Source of the DNA: Porodaedalea pini
Taxonomy: Eukaryota > Basidiomycota > Agaricomycetes > Hymenochaetales > Hymenochaetaceae
Direction: 5' to 3'
DNA: 64,000 nt
Assembly: GCA_002794775.1 (NCBI GenBank)
Contig: NBAY01000008.1
Location: 124,001-188,000 of the forward strand
Shown here: in pieces, positions 12,201 to 24,153 of the stretch
Layout of the letters: each line of letters starts with the position of its first letter
Numbering within the stretch: the first letter of the stretch is position 1
The notes under the pieces: model-generated
Told to the model about the DNA's origin: nothing
Database searches by the model: none
Seen by the model: the letters and a program-made list of their open reading frames with translations, nothing else
Translations under genes and position numbers: made by a program

Positions 12201-13573
12201 AAAGTCAAGTAATAATCCCGGCCCTCGTGGGCTTGCATGTATGCTTTGCGAGTGATGACTAATAAGGCAGGGACGAGGGATAAACTCGAGAAAAAACGAT
12301 AGTCAAAGACGGAAACGTACAATGGATAACCCTGGTCCTGTCGCTGTCCTTTGCAGATACTGCATGTCGAGCGGCATCCGTGACCAATGAGTGTTTCCAT
12401 GCCCGTCGAATGAAGGATGACTTTCCGCAGCCTCGCGAGCCTATAACAGCCAGAGTCATCAAGATGGCATCCTTCTGCAAATAAATACTTTATATCAGTC
12501 GTTTGAGGTGAAGCTGTCATAAAAGTTTCGTGGCGTACAGGCGGATGCTCCGTCTCGACATGCAAAAGCATTGAAGGTTTCGTTTTCTTGACGGAAGAAT
12601 CATCGGATTGCGTGCCGACACTATATGACCGTCCGCGCGTCGTCGCTTCCAGAGGTGTAGGTGCCGAAGCTTTAGTACGAAGTTGGGGAGAACGCTCGGG
12701 AACAGGTGCAGGACGAGTAGTGATAGCTGTATTGATATTCGCAAGATTCGCATTGGGGCTAACTCCAGGTACCTTTCGTGTACGGGAGCCTTGTAGCTGT
12801 GATGACGCTCTCGAGACGGGCATTGACCCAGAGCGCTTTGGTATTGTCAGACGACGGCGCATATCCGATGCTTTAGTCGTTACCTTGCCTCCCCCCGAAC
12901 GTCCTTGCTCAAATTCCGAGTCTTCGTACGCAGAGCTTTCGATTTCGTCTTCCGAGATGTTCGCGTAGCCGGGTTCCGCTTGCCGCGACTGCCGCTTAAC
13001 GCGTTGCGCGAGCGTTCGCAAAGCAGGTGCGCTCGTATTTCTAGGAGGCAGAGGGGGCGGGAGGTCAGTGGATAGTCGCCCGGAGGGCTGTTCCGCTTGT
13101 CGCCGCTCCATGTTCGGGTCAAATGACTGGAGGCGCGTATGATTCTTCGAAGAGCTACCGTTACGCAGCGGTTCGGATGAAGCAAAGTTGACAGCGTCGC
13201 GCTGCTGCTGCTGCTCCCTCACAAACGAGTCGACAGAAAGTGACTTTGGCAGGCTGCGCATGGATGGGGATTGCATGGTCGGCGTCTGTGTAGGGCTCTG
13301 CGTGTCAGCCGGCGGGGAGTCAGCGGCGTTCGCGGGCAGCACCGGGGACGTGCAGGCCGTCGTAAACGATTCTACAGAAAGCTGGGCAGAGCTGGACAAA
13401 GTGTCGTCGTTCTCCGAGATGTGCGGCCTGGCGCTGTTGCTGTCAAGTGCATTGAGGGATGACTGGAAATTTGAGCGCGGAATTTCGATGGGGGGCAAAG
13501 TCGGTATGCTCGGGAGACGGTGGTTGCCTGGCAAGCCGGAGTGCGACGAAGACGGTCCGGAGCGTTCAGACAT
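9273..13573 (-). CDS. Ras guanine-nucleotide exchange factor with an internal GTPase-like domain
   Basis: Cdc25-type RasGEF that promotes GDP release from Ras-family GTPases. From the N-terminus: a Ser/Pro-rich disordered region (start MSERSGPSSSHSG at 13573; an in-frame ATG at 13672 is possible); then a Ras-like P-loop domain (AVIGSRGCGKSSFIRRAW, DGAFVLYDASDRSSF, RIPYIVLACKSDLPHLIPP, VEISNND); a second Pro/Ser-rich linker (about 11.2-11.7 kb); RasGEF_N (SPSPWLTIEDLL, FFLTYRRFTTPRRILLAM); and the catalytic CDC25 domain (LLHFDSEDIAKEITRRELEL, RVVEKLAEVAVRLRNMNNYS, GLRAIITAITQSTYPNDEV, KFNMIGKFV). The stop is at 9273. In the G domain the NKxD motif reads CKSD and I find no clear DxxG, so it may be a regulatory pseudo-GTPase. 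Introns are frequent. Confidence 0.88.
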
Positions 13574-15026
13574 CGCGAGACATAAAGACGAGAAAGGGAC
13601 AAGAAAATAAAGAGGTGTGTGAGAGGAAGACGCAGGGAAGAGAGGGTATCTCGCGGATGTCGGTATGGGCAACGAAGAGGACTGTGTAAAGGAGTCAACA
13701 ACAGCTCGGGCACAAACCGGCTATGTACTATGTACACAAGCCGACGGCTTCGGACAGCCCTCTCAATTATTACTTTACTAGTTTCCAACTAACGCCATAT
13801 CCTGCTAGTACCTTCGCCTGATAACATGTTCTATTGAAAGATGCAGCCAAAAAGTCATATAATGCATATGCTGCGACTCGTAGCATCACCCTTCCTCATG
13901 GCTGCATCTCTATTCGCCATGTATAGCTAATAGTAAGGAGCTTCTCAAGTCGGCACAGACGATCTAGTCTTCCGAGTTGTTATACTTATATTAAGCTTGA
14001 GTCTCAGGCCAATCCCCCTGCAACGAGCCTCGTGTGCAATAATATAACTGCAGCCAGAGAGTGCCTCTGAACGAGGAGACAACGGAGACGTGCGAGGCAA
14101 CGTCGGCCATCGATTGCCCTGACCCCTAGGATTGAACACAGGACAGCATCATCGGTCATCGAGTAAGCATCTTTCAGCTCTATTTCTGAATCTGCCACAT
14201 CCATTCAGCTGCAAGCATCTTGTAACTTGCCCCTTTTCGTACTCCGGCGCTTGCTGTGCGTCTATTCAGGCCATCTCCGCCCCCACCTCCCCTTATTCTA
14301 CGTCCACATCTCTTTCATCACTAAGTCGCACGGGTTCTTGATAGCGAATGGACGTCTTGAAGCATTCTTGTGCCTCTTACTGGCTCTCGGGCTCCTGATG
14401 ATCAGGGTAGCGAGCTTCTCCTTCTCCCTGCGCGCGCCGCGGGCAGACGTTCTGTGCCGCGACGATTTTGTGCCCGTAGCCCTCCAGGCATCAATAGTTG
14501 TTCAATTCCACCGAAAGTCTAAAAGAGAGTACTAGTCCGGAGAGTTGATATTCCGCCGCCATTTCAACAGAGCCGTGAAAGTCATTGGTATATATGCGCT
14601 ACTTACGCTGTGTACAGACTAAAATACATCCAAAATTCCTGTCTGCATCATTCATTCCATGCGTAAGAGAAAGGATGCTGTGGATCGTGTAAATATGCGA
14701 GGGCGTGAATGGTGGGATGTCGGAGAACCGGGGATATGCATGTATGAACAAATGAGCCAAGATGTCAGGGTAAAGATCATGAATGAACTCGAGATATAGA
14801 ACCAATCCGGGAAAGTGAAACAAACGGCGAAAGTAATAAGTAAAGCCGAACCATCGAAGATGTACAGGAGAAACAAGAAATGATTTCAGAATAAAGATGA
14901 ACGGACTGGATGAGTGGGGTTTGCTCGTGAGCATAAGTACATGAACGTCGTGGGCCGTTCTTTTCAAAACAGATGGAATACATGGCCTGTTTGACAAGCG
15001 TATAACCAATGAACGGTCGGAGGGAA
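13574..15026. other. Intergenic region between two minus-strand genes, no supported gene
   Basis: About 1.45 kb. The right part (about 14550-15026) is probably the 3' region of the CASTOR-like gene, and the left 200-300 bp should be the RasGEF promoter. Short open frames on both strands (for example 14004-14204 minus, MDVADSEIELKDAYSMTDD) have no family match or convincing splice pattern. I looked for a tRNA around 14100-14140 and found no proper acceptor or anticodon arms. Confidence 0.5.
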
Positions 15027-17292
15027 TTAGCAGGAACGAAGAAGGGATTGTGCACGGACAGCATTGGCTTTATCAACCTATGCAACGTTGAATGAGTTAT
15101 ATTCAATTTATCGGGAAAGCGTTGAGTTTACTCACGAGCAGGTTGGCAGTCTTATACGTCGAGCTATACATGTGATTAATACCGTTGTCCTCGAGCACCC
15201 GCGAGAAACGATTCACTAAGCCATGCTTATCTGCAAGTGGAAGAGTAAATGTAAAAAATCAAAATCAAAATCAAAACCATCAAGAGAACGCACCAAGTCC
15301 AAATCTCTGCAAGTCGATCTGCAGGCACTTCATTGTCCCAGGCGCAGGCTGCTCCTCATCCATCTCAAAAAGGTCATCGCTATCGAGATCAAAGATCGGC
15401 TGTTTCTCGCTTGCGCCGAACCGCTGCTCGACCGCAGCACGTGCATTGAGTTCATCTCCCACATCGAGCAGCGTCCCGGAGCAGATGACCATGTGCCGCT
15501 CGTCAAGTCCAAACAGCGCGGACAGCACGCGGATGTCTGTCGTAAGCGATGATCCCTCCGAGGTGCGTGTGAAGGAGAAGAAGGGCACACGCAAAGATGT
15601 GGTGTTTCGACACTTGCTTGCGCTATGGACGCGCGAACGCGGCGCAGAGACACGTTCTGTGGGAGACGCACTGGGTTGTAGAGGACGAGCAGTTGTCGAA
15701 ATCTTGCTCAAGTGTGGCCGCTCAGATTTACGGAGGTCATCCAGCCGTTCTGGAAGTGACCGTGCAGATGACTGCGACGTTCCGCTAACGAGCGATGGCG
15801 TCGAGCCGGAGCCACCTCTCGTACGATTATAGGGCGATGAAGACGAGAAGTACTCTTCGCCATCGCTACTTGAACAGGACGATAAGTCATCAGGTGAGGA
15901 AGAGTCAGGACTTGAAGATGGTCCAGAAGGGGCAACACCATCATCGAAGTCTTTCTCTGCATCTGAATCTTCCGGGTCATGACCGAACACAGCGCCAGGT
16001 GAAATCGGACCGGCAACCGGACTAGAAAGCCGCCCGTGCGGTGCATCCGGCCCAGATCCATATAATGATTCGGCCAAGGAGTTCCGCCGCTCGTCGTAAC
16101 GAATGTACGACGAAGATGGCATCGGCTCAACGTTCGGCGTAGGGATCAGCTCGGGGTATCCAACAAGGGTAAGAATTTTGACGCTCCAGACATCGGCCGC
16201 ACTCTCGTTGAGGCCGACGCACGCGAGGTCGGGGCCAAGGACTTCGACAGGTGCGGCTGCGGGGCTTAGAGATTTTTTGGGTGTGCGGGAAGCTCGAGAG
16301 GTCGCGGACGAACTCATTGGAGAACCGTTTGTCTTCGATCTAGGCACCATCATCAACGCAGACGACGTCAGTTCCTCGATCGTACCTTGCTTCGGCATAG
16401 CATTCGAAAGCGCCGCAAGAGACGCCATAGAGGGACTTCGGGTGCGTGATAGTACAGCCGGCGACATAGCTCCGGGTGATCCTGACTGAATTGCTGCATA
16501 GCCATTCATCTCGTCCTGCAGGTGAGCGAATTGCCTCTCGTTGAACATATCTGGGGTACCCGGTGGTAAAGGTGAGAAGGGTATCTCGTATGGATTTGTG
16601 TTGTATAGGGTAAACCCTTCAGCGCCGAGGAGCATCATGACTTCTGCGAGGCGAGAAGCCTTCACGAAGATGAAATCGCTCAAGTACGAGGACTGATACA
16701 GGATCGAAATGCCTGCAGCAGCAAGTGGGGCGGAAAGCTCCCGGACCCGGCTACCTGAATCACCTGTTATAATGACAAATGCAAGCATCTGATATGAGCA
16801 TTCGCAATCAAGGTTATTACTGCACTAAGATGTATTGCGGTCTAGTGCGCGCTTTGGCGCACCACCCAGGCGGCATGCATTATATGTGGCAGGAAAGAAG
16901 CACGTACTGAGACTGTCGTCGTGTGAGTCGATCTGCAACACTTTCCACTTCTCAAACGAGATTTCAACAGGATCCAGGATTTCGTAGGAATGAGACTGCC
17001 GTCTGCGACGATGGCCAGCTGAGGCAGATACGGAGTCCGCTCTGTCCCGAAGCCGCTGCTTCTGTCTATCTCTGCGTGCTATGGGCTCAAAGTCATCCAG
17101 CTCGTCGTCCTCCGCGAATAAACTGAGCTCTATCTCGTTGGCGGTGAGGTTGAGGAATTTTGGGTTCTTGCGAAGGAGCTGCTTGAGGATAGGACGGTTG
17201 AGCTCTGTGAGGCGGGAGCGGGGTATATGCACGAGGGAAAGGGAGACATCGAGGATAGTGATGGTCGTGACATTGTGGCCCTCCGGGTCCAT
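15027..17292 (-). CDS. CASTOR-like ACT-domain protein (putative amino-acid sensor)
   Basis: Resembles animal CASTOR1/2 (GATSL), which bind arginine and control TORC1 through GATOR2. The start at 17292 (MDPEGHNVTTITILDVSLSL) leads into HIPRSRLTELNRPILKQLL and FLNLTANEIELSLFAED, matching the first CASTOR ACT unit. The second unit spans an intron (16918/16763): WKVLQIDSHDDSL, then DSGSRVRELSAPLAAAGISI and LYQSSYLSDFIFVKASRL. After a Ser-rich insert come VWSVKILTLVGYPELIPTP, then FFSFTRTSEGSSLTTDIRVL and ALFGLDERHMVICSGTL, and the last ACT unit MKCLQIDLQRFGL, DKHGLVNRFSRVLEDNGINH, MYSSTYKTANLLV, VDKANAVRAQSLLRSC. The stop is at 15027-15029. An in-frame ATG at 17391 would add a hydrophobic leader, but I prefer 17292. 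The family match is good. Arginine binding and a TORC1 role are inferred. Confidence 0.8.
15253..15278 (+). repeat. Short (AAAATC)n microsatellite inside an intron
   Basis: Three to four imperfect AAAATC units lie within the penultimate intron of the CASTOR-like gene (the intron runs between the MKCLQIDLQRFGL exon and the DKHGLVNRFSRV exon). It is probably neutral simple sequence. Confidence 0.6.
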
Positions 17293-19321
17293 CGACGTCT
17301 GTGAGAGTGAAATAGAGGGTGTTGGGAGCCGTATGAGGTACGTCGAGGAACAAGCCAAGAAGTGAGGGCAAGGGAGACTTGCAGAAAGCACGCTAAAATT
17401 GCGCGGTATTTGAGTAAAGATTTGCCCTGCTGATGGGCTTAAACCTTATTCGTGAAACCCTATATAGGGGCCCGGCCCGAGCCGTGCTCGACCTCTTCTC
17501 AGAATCTTACATCCGGTACATGTACAGCTACTATGTAGTACTGCTCCAGTGCTAGATCACATCAGTAATTTAGTTGCCTGATTCCTACATCTCATTCTAT
17601 TCATATTCTCGGAGGACTGTATCGACGCTCTCTCTACTCTCGCCGCAATCTCTAATATAGACCGGCTGTCGTCATCAACCTTCTAACTCCTTCTTCTACC
17701 CGACAGATCTAAACAGGACAAGAAAGCAAAGCTCCCGGCTGCTCTACGAACGTTCTAAGACGCAGCAGGTGGATTTCCATGCACGTTCTATCCAGCTTAA
17801 ACTCAGGTCGTTTATTCCCACACTTTAAGACGGCATGACGCTCAATTTCACTGGCCCGGGCTTGATGCGGTCGCACGTACTCGACGGGAAGCCGTGAACA
17901 TCAACCACGGATTGCAGTTCTTCCGCTTCTCCTCCACATAACGGCCGCGTGGCCAAGCTCGTCAAAAACAACATGCGAATGCCGCAGTCTTTTCGTGAAG
18001 AGCCGGCCTCCACGATCAATTTTACATTTCACCTCAATACTACCTGAGGCAAGATGTGAGCATACTGCGCCTGGGCTTCCTCTCGGCCTCATACCCGGGG
18101 TGATACCTCATGTATCCCACGTTGTGAGGTAGAACATCCCAGACTTGCCTAGCCATTCAAACATTCACTTCTGTTCGCAACGAAAAAGTACCTTCGTTTC
18201 CCGCCTCAAATCCACGTCTACGTTTGCATCTTCTCGCGTTGCATCAGCTGGTGCGCACTTCCGGTTGCTTCAAGTTTTAGTTCACACCTTGGATGCTTAA
18301 GATCTATACAGTATCCTGTCTTCCAAATCCCACAATATCTCCCATGGTTCTTTATCACGAACGAGGCCCCTATATAAACCGCAGCACCTCCGATGATCTC
18401 TAGCAGGCCTTATAAAGCTGATCTGTTGCTGAACTGCATGGCTCGATATCTGGCATGGATCGGAATTCGGGATGCTATGCACAGACTCATTCAACAACGG
18501 GTCAGCTTAGCTTCCGGTAAGTCTTTCTGGATCCATTGCGGTGATATGCGCGGACTGATACCTCCTCTGAGACACTAGGATCGACGTCCTCTGTGCAGAA
18601 TGCAGATACTACGGAAAAGGATAGGACGTGCAGTTTGGAAGACATTTTTGAGGTTCGAGGCGTTGTCTTCGAACTCATCACACCTATGGTCTCGTATCTG
18701 GTCCAGGTCCGAAGATGATGGTCGCCTACTCAGAAACGTTAGCTGTTGGATCTGCGTTACATGTGGATTTGGTTGTTCCAGATTGCTCTCTCAAATTATC
18801 GAGGCGTTTCATAGGGCACCATCGATGGAGTGGCTAGGCTACATATATACCTCCCGTTATGTTATAGGGCACGTTCACAAATGGTATTCGATGCTACTGC
18901 TAGTAATGTTATCTACTTCAACGCTGCATGTGAAAATCTTAACGAGAAGGTGGTGACTGGATAGTACCGATGCGAAGAAATGCAAGAATTCAGAATATTG
19001 TTGATTTTCCTCAGGAAAACACCCGTAAAGACCTGGAGATACCGTACCAACCTTTTCTACACAACGCCGGCCCTGAAAAGAGAAAAAGAGCAGTGGCGAG
19101 CTGATGCAACGACTATTACGTACGCGTAAAGTGTGTGGGCTTCTCCAAGTTGCCCCCTTTGAGTCGACTGAACGTGAACTTTGCCCGTCGAGCACTCAAA
19201 CGGAGATTCCGAACCTGATCTCTTTTGTCTTGAGCCTGCATATCGTTGCACGTTCCTCATCTTTCACGACATAGTCCTCATCACTTTCCAAACATCCGCC
19301 ACTTGTTGATCAGCATCAACC
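17293..19321. other. Two-kilobase region without a recognisable gene
   Basis: The longest gene-free stretch in the window. It separates the divergent CASTOR-like and branching-enzyme genes, so both promoters lie at its ends. A TATA-like ctatatag at 17459-17466 sits 170 bp upstream of the CASTOR-like start. The middle (about 17.8-19.1 kb) holds only short open frames; the longest is plus strand 18600-18956 and has no recognisable domain. I see no tRNA, transposon ends or tandem repeat. A non-coding transcript, a short lineage-specific gene with many introns, or a decayed gene are all possible. Confidence 0.5.
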
Positions 19322-21960
19322 ATGGGCAACACAAACACCACCTCCAATTTCGACCCGCAGCCAGTCCTCGACCGCGACCCGTGGCTTGAGCCGTTCTTGC
19401 CCGCCATCGCCCACCGCCACGGCCGCTTCCGGCAGTGGAAGGACGTCATCACGCAGTACGAGGGCGGCTACGACAAGTTCTCGAGGGGATTCGAGAAGTT
19501 TGGGTTGAATGTCGATGACAATGGCGAGATCACCTACCGCGAGTGGGCCCCGAATGCGAAGGAGGCTTTTTTGATCGGAGACTTCAGTGAGTCCTCGTTC
19601 ATCTTTCTGCGTGCCACGAACAGGCGTCGTGACGCCCGCATATACCTTGTTGACGCTTCGCGACTTTAGATGATTGGAACAGGACGTCGCACCCGATGAA
19701 GAAGGACGAATATGGCGTTTGGGAGATTAAGCTTCCTCCTGCAGCTCCTGGCCAACCTGCTATTCCACATGACTCTAAACTCAAGGTGGGCAGTACTGTT
19801 ACTAGTGTCCCATACGATACCGCGGAGCAGAGACTACGCACTTCTTTCATCAAGAACCTTGTAATTAATTAATTGCTTCGCGAACTCTAGATCTCAATGA
19901 TCATCCCGAGCGGCGAACGAATTGAACGTCTGCCCGCTTGGATTAAGCGAGTTACGCAGGACCTTTCCGTTTCGCCGGTTTATGACGCACGATTCTGGAA
20001 CCCTCCTGCTGTTGAAAAGTACATTTTCAAGAACAAAAGTCCTCCTAAACCATCGAGTGCAAAAATCTATGAAGCGCACGTCGGTATTTCGACCTCGGAA
20101 GGAAGGGTCGGTACATACAAGGAGTTCACGAAGAACATTCTCCAGCGGATTAAAAACCTGGGCTATAATACGATCCAATTGATGGCAATCATGGAGCACG
20201 CATACTATGCATGTAAGCATCAGTCTTGAAGTATTATAGACAAGTTATAGCTAATATCGCTCATATCAGCGTTCGGCTACCAGGTTACCAGCTTTTTCGC
20301 AGCAAGCTCACGCTATGGTACCCCGGAGGAGCTCAAGGAACTCATCGATACAGCTCATGGAATGGGCTTGACCGTCCTCCTGGATGTCATTCACTCTCAT
20401 GCATGCAAGAACGTGCTTGACGGGCTTAACAACTTTGATGGCACCGACCACCTATATTTCCACGAAGGCGGTAAAGGACGCCATGAGCTCTGGGACAGCC
20501 GTCTCTTCAACTACGGCAGTCACGAAGTCCTACGCTTTTTGCTCAGCAACTTACGCTTCTACATTGAGGAGTACCAGTTCGATGGTTTCAGGTTCGATGG
20601 TGTGACGAGTATGATGTATATCCACCATGGAATTGGGACTGGCTTCTCTGGCGGTTACCATGAATATTTCGGAAGTGGAGCTGACGAAGAGGGTATTGTA
20701 TATTTGATGCTGGTTCGTGTTGTCCTGCTCAATGTTCATCACGGAATATGACTGAGACTTCTTAATTATAGGCGAACGATTTGATTCATGAGATCTACCC
20801 GGACGCAATCACTATCGCAGAAGATGTCTCTGGTATGCCTCTTCTGTGCGCTCCTTCCGAGATCGGTGGCGTGGGCTTCGACTACAGGCTTTCGATGGCT
20901 ATTCCTGACATGTGGATCAAGCTGCTCAAGCATAAGCAGGATGATGAGTGGGATATGGCCAACATCGTGCACATTCTGATCAACAGGCGCCATGGGGAGA
21001 AGAGCATTGCATATGCGGAGAGTCATGATCAGGCACTTGTCGGAGATAAGACAATTGCGTTTTGGCTGATGGATAAGGAGATGTGTACGTGCTTTTGCTG
21101 GAAGTTCGAACGATGCGGACTGAATGTTGTAACAGACACGAATATGTCCGATCTAACCGAGTTCACGCCTGTCATTGAACGTGGCCTTTCACTTCACAAG
21201 ATGATTCGGTCTATCGCATTCCTCTTAAAAGCCCCCTGCAGTTCAACTTACTTTGATCGTTCTCTAGTTTCCTTGTTCATTCGCTTGGTGGAGAAGGCTA
21301 CTTGAACTTCGAAGGAAACGAATTTGGGCACCCCGAGGCAAGTACATATCGGGATTGGTTGCATTTATGCTGACCGATTATTCCAGTGGCTTGACTTCCC
21401 TCGTGCCGGAAACAACAACTCCTTCCATTACGCCCGTAGGCAGTGGAACATCGTCGACGACGAACTGTTGCGTTACAAGTATCTGAATAACTTTGACTCC
21501 GCCATGAATAATACCGAAACGAAGTATGGTTGGCTAGCTGCACCTCAGGTAATATCCGTACGACCCTCATAATTCGTTTCGTCTCACGAACAAACCTGCG
21601 AACAGGCATACGTTTCTCTGAAGAATGAGACGGACAAGGTCATCGTCTTCGAGCGCGCCGGATGCCTCTTTATCTTCAACTTCCATCCAACCAAATCATT
21701 CGCGGACTACCGCGTCGGTGTGGATCAGGCTGGCGAGTACTCTGTCGTATTGTCGAGCGATGAAAAGCGCTTTGGCGGACATGATCGCATTGACCTGAAC
21801 GTCAAGCACGTTACGACGCCGTTGGAGTGGAACAACAGAAAGAACTGGCTCCATGTATGTGTCGCGCGTCGTATCTTACTCGTTTATTGTAAGACTAACA
21901 CGTTGATCGCTACAGGTGTACATTCCAACCCGGACATGCCTCGTTTTGGCGACGCACTGA
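19322..21960 (+). CDS. GLC3: 1,4-alpha-glucan (glycogen) branching enzyme, GH13
   Basis: Transfers alpha-1,4-glucan chains to make alpha-1,6 branches in glycogen; cytosolic. The start at 19322 gives [20 protein letters not shown]. The CBM48 region follows ([17 protein letters not shown], then [20 protein letters not shown]), then the GH13 barrel: [37 protein letters not shown], nucleophile Asp in [14 protein letters not shown], acid/base Glu in [12 protein letters not shown], and the transition-state Asp in [14 protein letters not shown]. Later come [33 protein letters not shown] and the C-terminal beta domain ending [15 protein letters not shown] at 21960. At least seven introns interrupt it. 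One near 21210-21268 has to be spliced to keep the conserved frame (HKMIR / [14 protein letters not shown]). All catalytic residues are present, so the enzyme looks functional. Confidence 0.95.
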
Positions 21961-22480
21961 CGAACGTTGGGGTTCTGGAAGAAGACGGATTTCGTGACTT
22001 TATGCGCTATTCCATTCGATTTCTGGAGATGACGCCAACTTGTACGATAGACGAGCTGTAGAATCGTTGGCAGTACAAAGTACAAAACCCAGTTAATTTT
22101 CTCGTCCAATCTTCGGCTGCCACAGGGTTGGTTACTCTCAAACATTTGACACGAAGGTGGCCACATCCAGGCGGGTCCTTGGATTGAACTGGCAGAAATA
22201 CATAAAGCAATACATCAGGAGAAGCGAGACTCGATGCGGGGTAAACTATGAACTATGTATCGTCCAAATACATGCACATGATGAAAGGTAATGTGCTCCT
22301 GCATACGTGGAAGACGCCACGCCAGAGCGAATATTAGTAAAGTATGAACAAGCTGGTGATCTGGATCGAGTGCTGTTGGGTCAAAGGGATAGAGAAAGAA
22401 GAGATGGCAAGCCAGCAGGTGAAGGAAGTAGTACAATGAATCTAGAAAAACCCGCAGGACGCATGAACCAGTTCTACCGT
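21961..22480. other. Convergent intergenic region, no gene seen
   Basis: 520 bp between the convergent stops of the branching enzyme and the cyclin gene. It contains only short unsupported open frames and presumably both 3' UTRs. Confidence 0.6.
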
Positions 22481-24153
22481 CTACGGACTGGCCATAAGCC
22501 TATCTCCGTCTACTGATGAGTCCACAGAAGACGCGGTGCTGCTCCACCTATGATGCGGTGGGCGGGATCGTCTCGTAGAGTGGCGGTCGTCATCCGTCAA
22601 ATCACCGTCTTCATAATCATCACCGTCGACGCCATCCTCGCTCGCATCGTTGCTAAAAAGGCTCTGCGTATCGGACGATGCACAGGAATGTGCGGGCCGA
22701 ATCGTCGGCTCATCGTCTGTCTCAGCATCTGTATCTGTCTCGGAGCACACGCTGCTCTCCTGGTCGCGTTCTTCTTGTTCATCGGGTATGCCCCCAACAA
22801 CAGGCGCGCTGGCGGACCAGGAGCGCTTAGGGGTCGTGTTGCGCGGCGCCTGCGCATCGGAGTACGACGCATTGTCACTAATCATTGCACCGCCGTATGC
22901 ATCGAACGCGCCCATGCTCTGTAAAGGTCGCGATGCGGGTGCGACTGGTTCCGGCGCGACGGGACTCGTCCATGCCTGCGCCCCCTTTGCTCCTGCCTGT
23001 CCCTGAGAGAAACGAAGGAGCTGTTCCCAATAGCGCTGCATTTCGTCGGTGCTGATAGAGAGACGGAAATCATTTAATAAAAGAAACTGCAGCTCAAGCT
23101 GGTTCAATTCGGCTTGTGGGAGTCCACCGACCTAATGAGAGTATTTGTCAATAATCGTGGCTCAAACATAGAAGGCAACGACAAGGTATAAAAAGACAAA
23201 ATCGTCTTCATCGAAATGCGCAAGGCGACCAGAGAATTGGTGTGGCAAAGAAAAAGAAAAAAGAAAGTAGAACTCACCCTGGCATACCGAGAGTTCGTGT
23301 AAAACACATCGCTGAAGAATTTACTCGCTACGGTTACTCCAGCAATTACCAGCCGGTGGACGTTGTACGAGTCAATGACGAAGCGACTACCCGTCGCCTC
23401 CTGAGCGAGTTTCGACATCCGATCAAAGTAGACCAAAAGGGACAGAAAAACCTGATTCGTAGTTGGACAATAACGGAGGATACGAAGCAAATATGCCTGT
23501 AGCGAGATCGATGGGATGTTGCGGGCGTGGAACGTCAAGGGCGAAGTAGGAGTGGATAGAGCTGCGCGTGAAGCGGAGAAAAGTGTCTGCCATATTGGTG
23601 GATGGTCTGAAATGGGCGACTGATGTGAGTCTGTCGGGCTCGAGCCAGATGGGGGCGAAGTCGAAAGTCCATCATTGGCAGTTGCGATCTGGTTCAAAAG
23701 AGAAGCAAGTAGGCGCAAAAGGTCAGGGGTAGGATACGAGTGTAAGTCGAAGTCAGAATCGCTTTCTGCAGGCGATAAAACCGACATCGACGGCGCAGAT
23801 ATTTGTACGGGCCTCTGTGGTGCCTCCGGCTCGATCAACTTCGGTTGAGGTGACTTAGGAGACAGCGACTCGTTTTTCGCTCCAAGGGTCGGTTCTGCAC
23901 GAATGTGTGATGCAGATGAGCTTGTGCGTGAGGCGCTCGGTGGGACAACAGTGCTGCTTGACGACGCTGATGAGGACGAGGACGAGGACGAGGAAGATGA
24001 TGATGAGGCTATAGCAGAAGAGCTCAAGGATGTCGCAGACGGAGCCCGACGAGCAGCAGGTTTAGACCGCACGATGGGCGTTTTACCTGCAGTAACAGGA
24101 GCGCTATGAGAGGACGAGTGATCATGCAACGGAGGAGCAGCTAAAGCGAGCAT
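22481..24153 (-). CDS. Pho80/PCL-type cyclin
   Basis: Cyclin partner of a Pho85-like cyclin-dependent kinase, a class active in phosphate and nutrient signalling or morphogenesis. Two exons are visible, with the splice at the codon after SRYAR and exon 2 starting at 23131. The N-terminus (MLALAAPPLHDHSSSH) is disordered and includes a long poly-Ser tract (about 23.95-24.03 kb). The cyclin box follows: FHARNIPSISLQAYLLRILR, YCPTTNQVFLSLLVYFDRMS, FVIDSYNVHRLVIAGVTVAS, KFFSDVFYTNSRYARVGGLP, AELNQLELQFLLLNDFRLSI. The C-terminal tail is Ser/Asp-rich and disordered (EDGVDGDDYEDGDLTDDD). The KFxSDxFYxNxxYAxVGG pattern is characteristic of Pho80-like cyclins. Which PCL subfamily it belongs to cannot be decided by eye. 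Confidence 0.88.

Noticed and set aside
12588..13610. Plus-strand open frames 12588-12968 and 13188-13610
   Set aside because: Antisense to the disordered N-terminus of the RasGEF gene, with no domains and no splice logic of their own.
14095..14210. tRNA-like string gtgttcaatcc on the minus strand
   Set aside because: I could not fold matching acceptor, D and anticodon arms around it. No tRNA gene was confirmed anywhere in the window.
15185..15832. 215-codon plus-strand open frame
   Set aside because: Complement of the CASTOR-like coding exon; composition follows the minus-strand gene and no family is recognised.
18600..18956. 118-codon plus-strand open frame in the gene-free region
   Set aside because: No recognisable domain, odd composition (Trp, Cys and Ser rich) and no promoter or splice context. 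Left as unsupported.
22550..23006. Plus-strand open frames across the cyclin 3' exon
   Set aside because: Shadow of the acidic, Ser-rich cyclin tail. The hydrophobic look comes from the complement of Asp/Glu codons.
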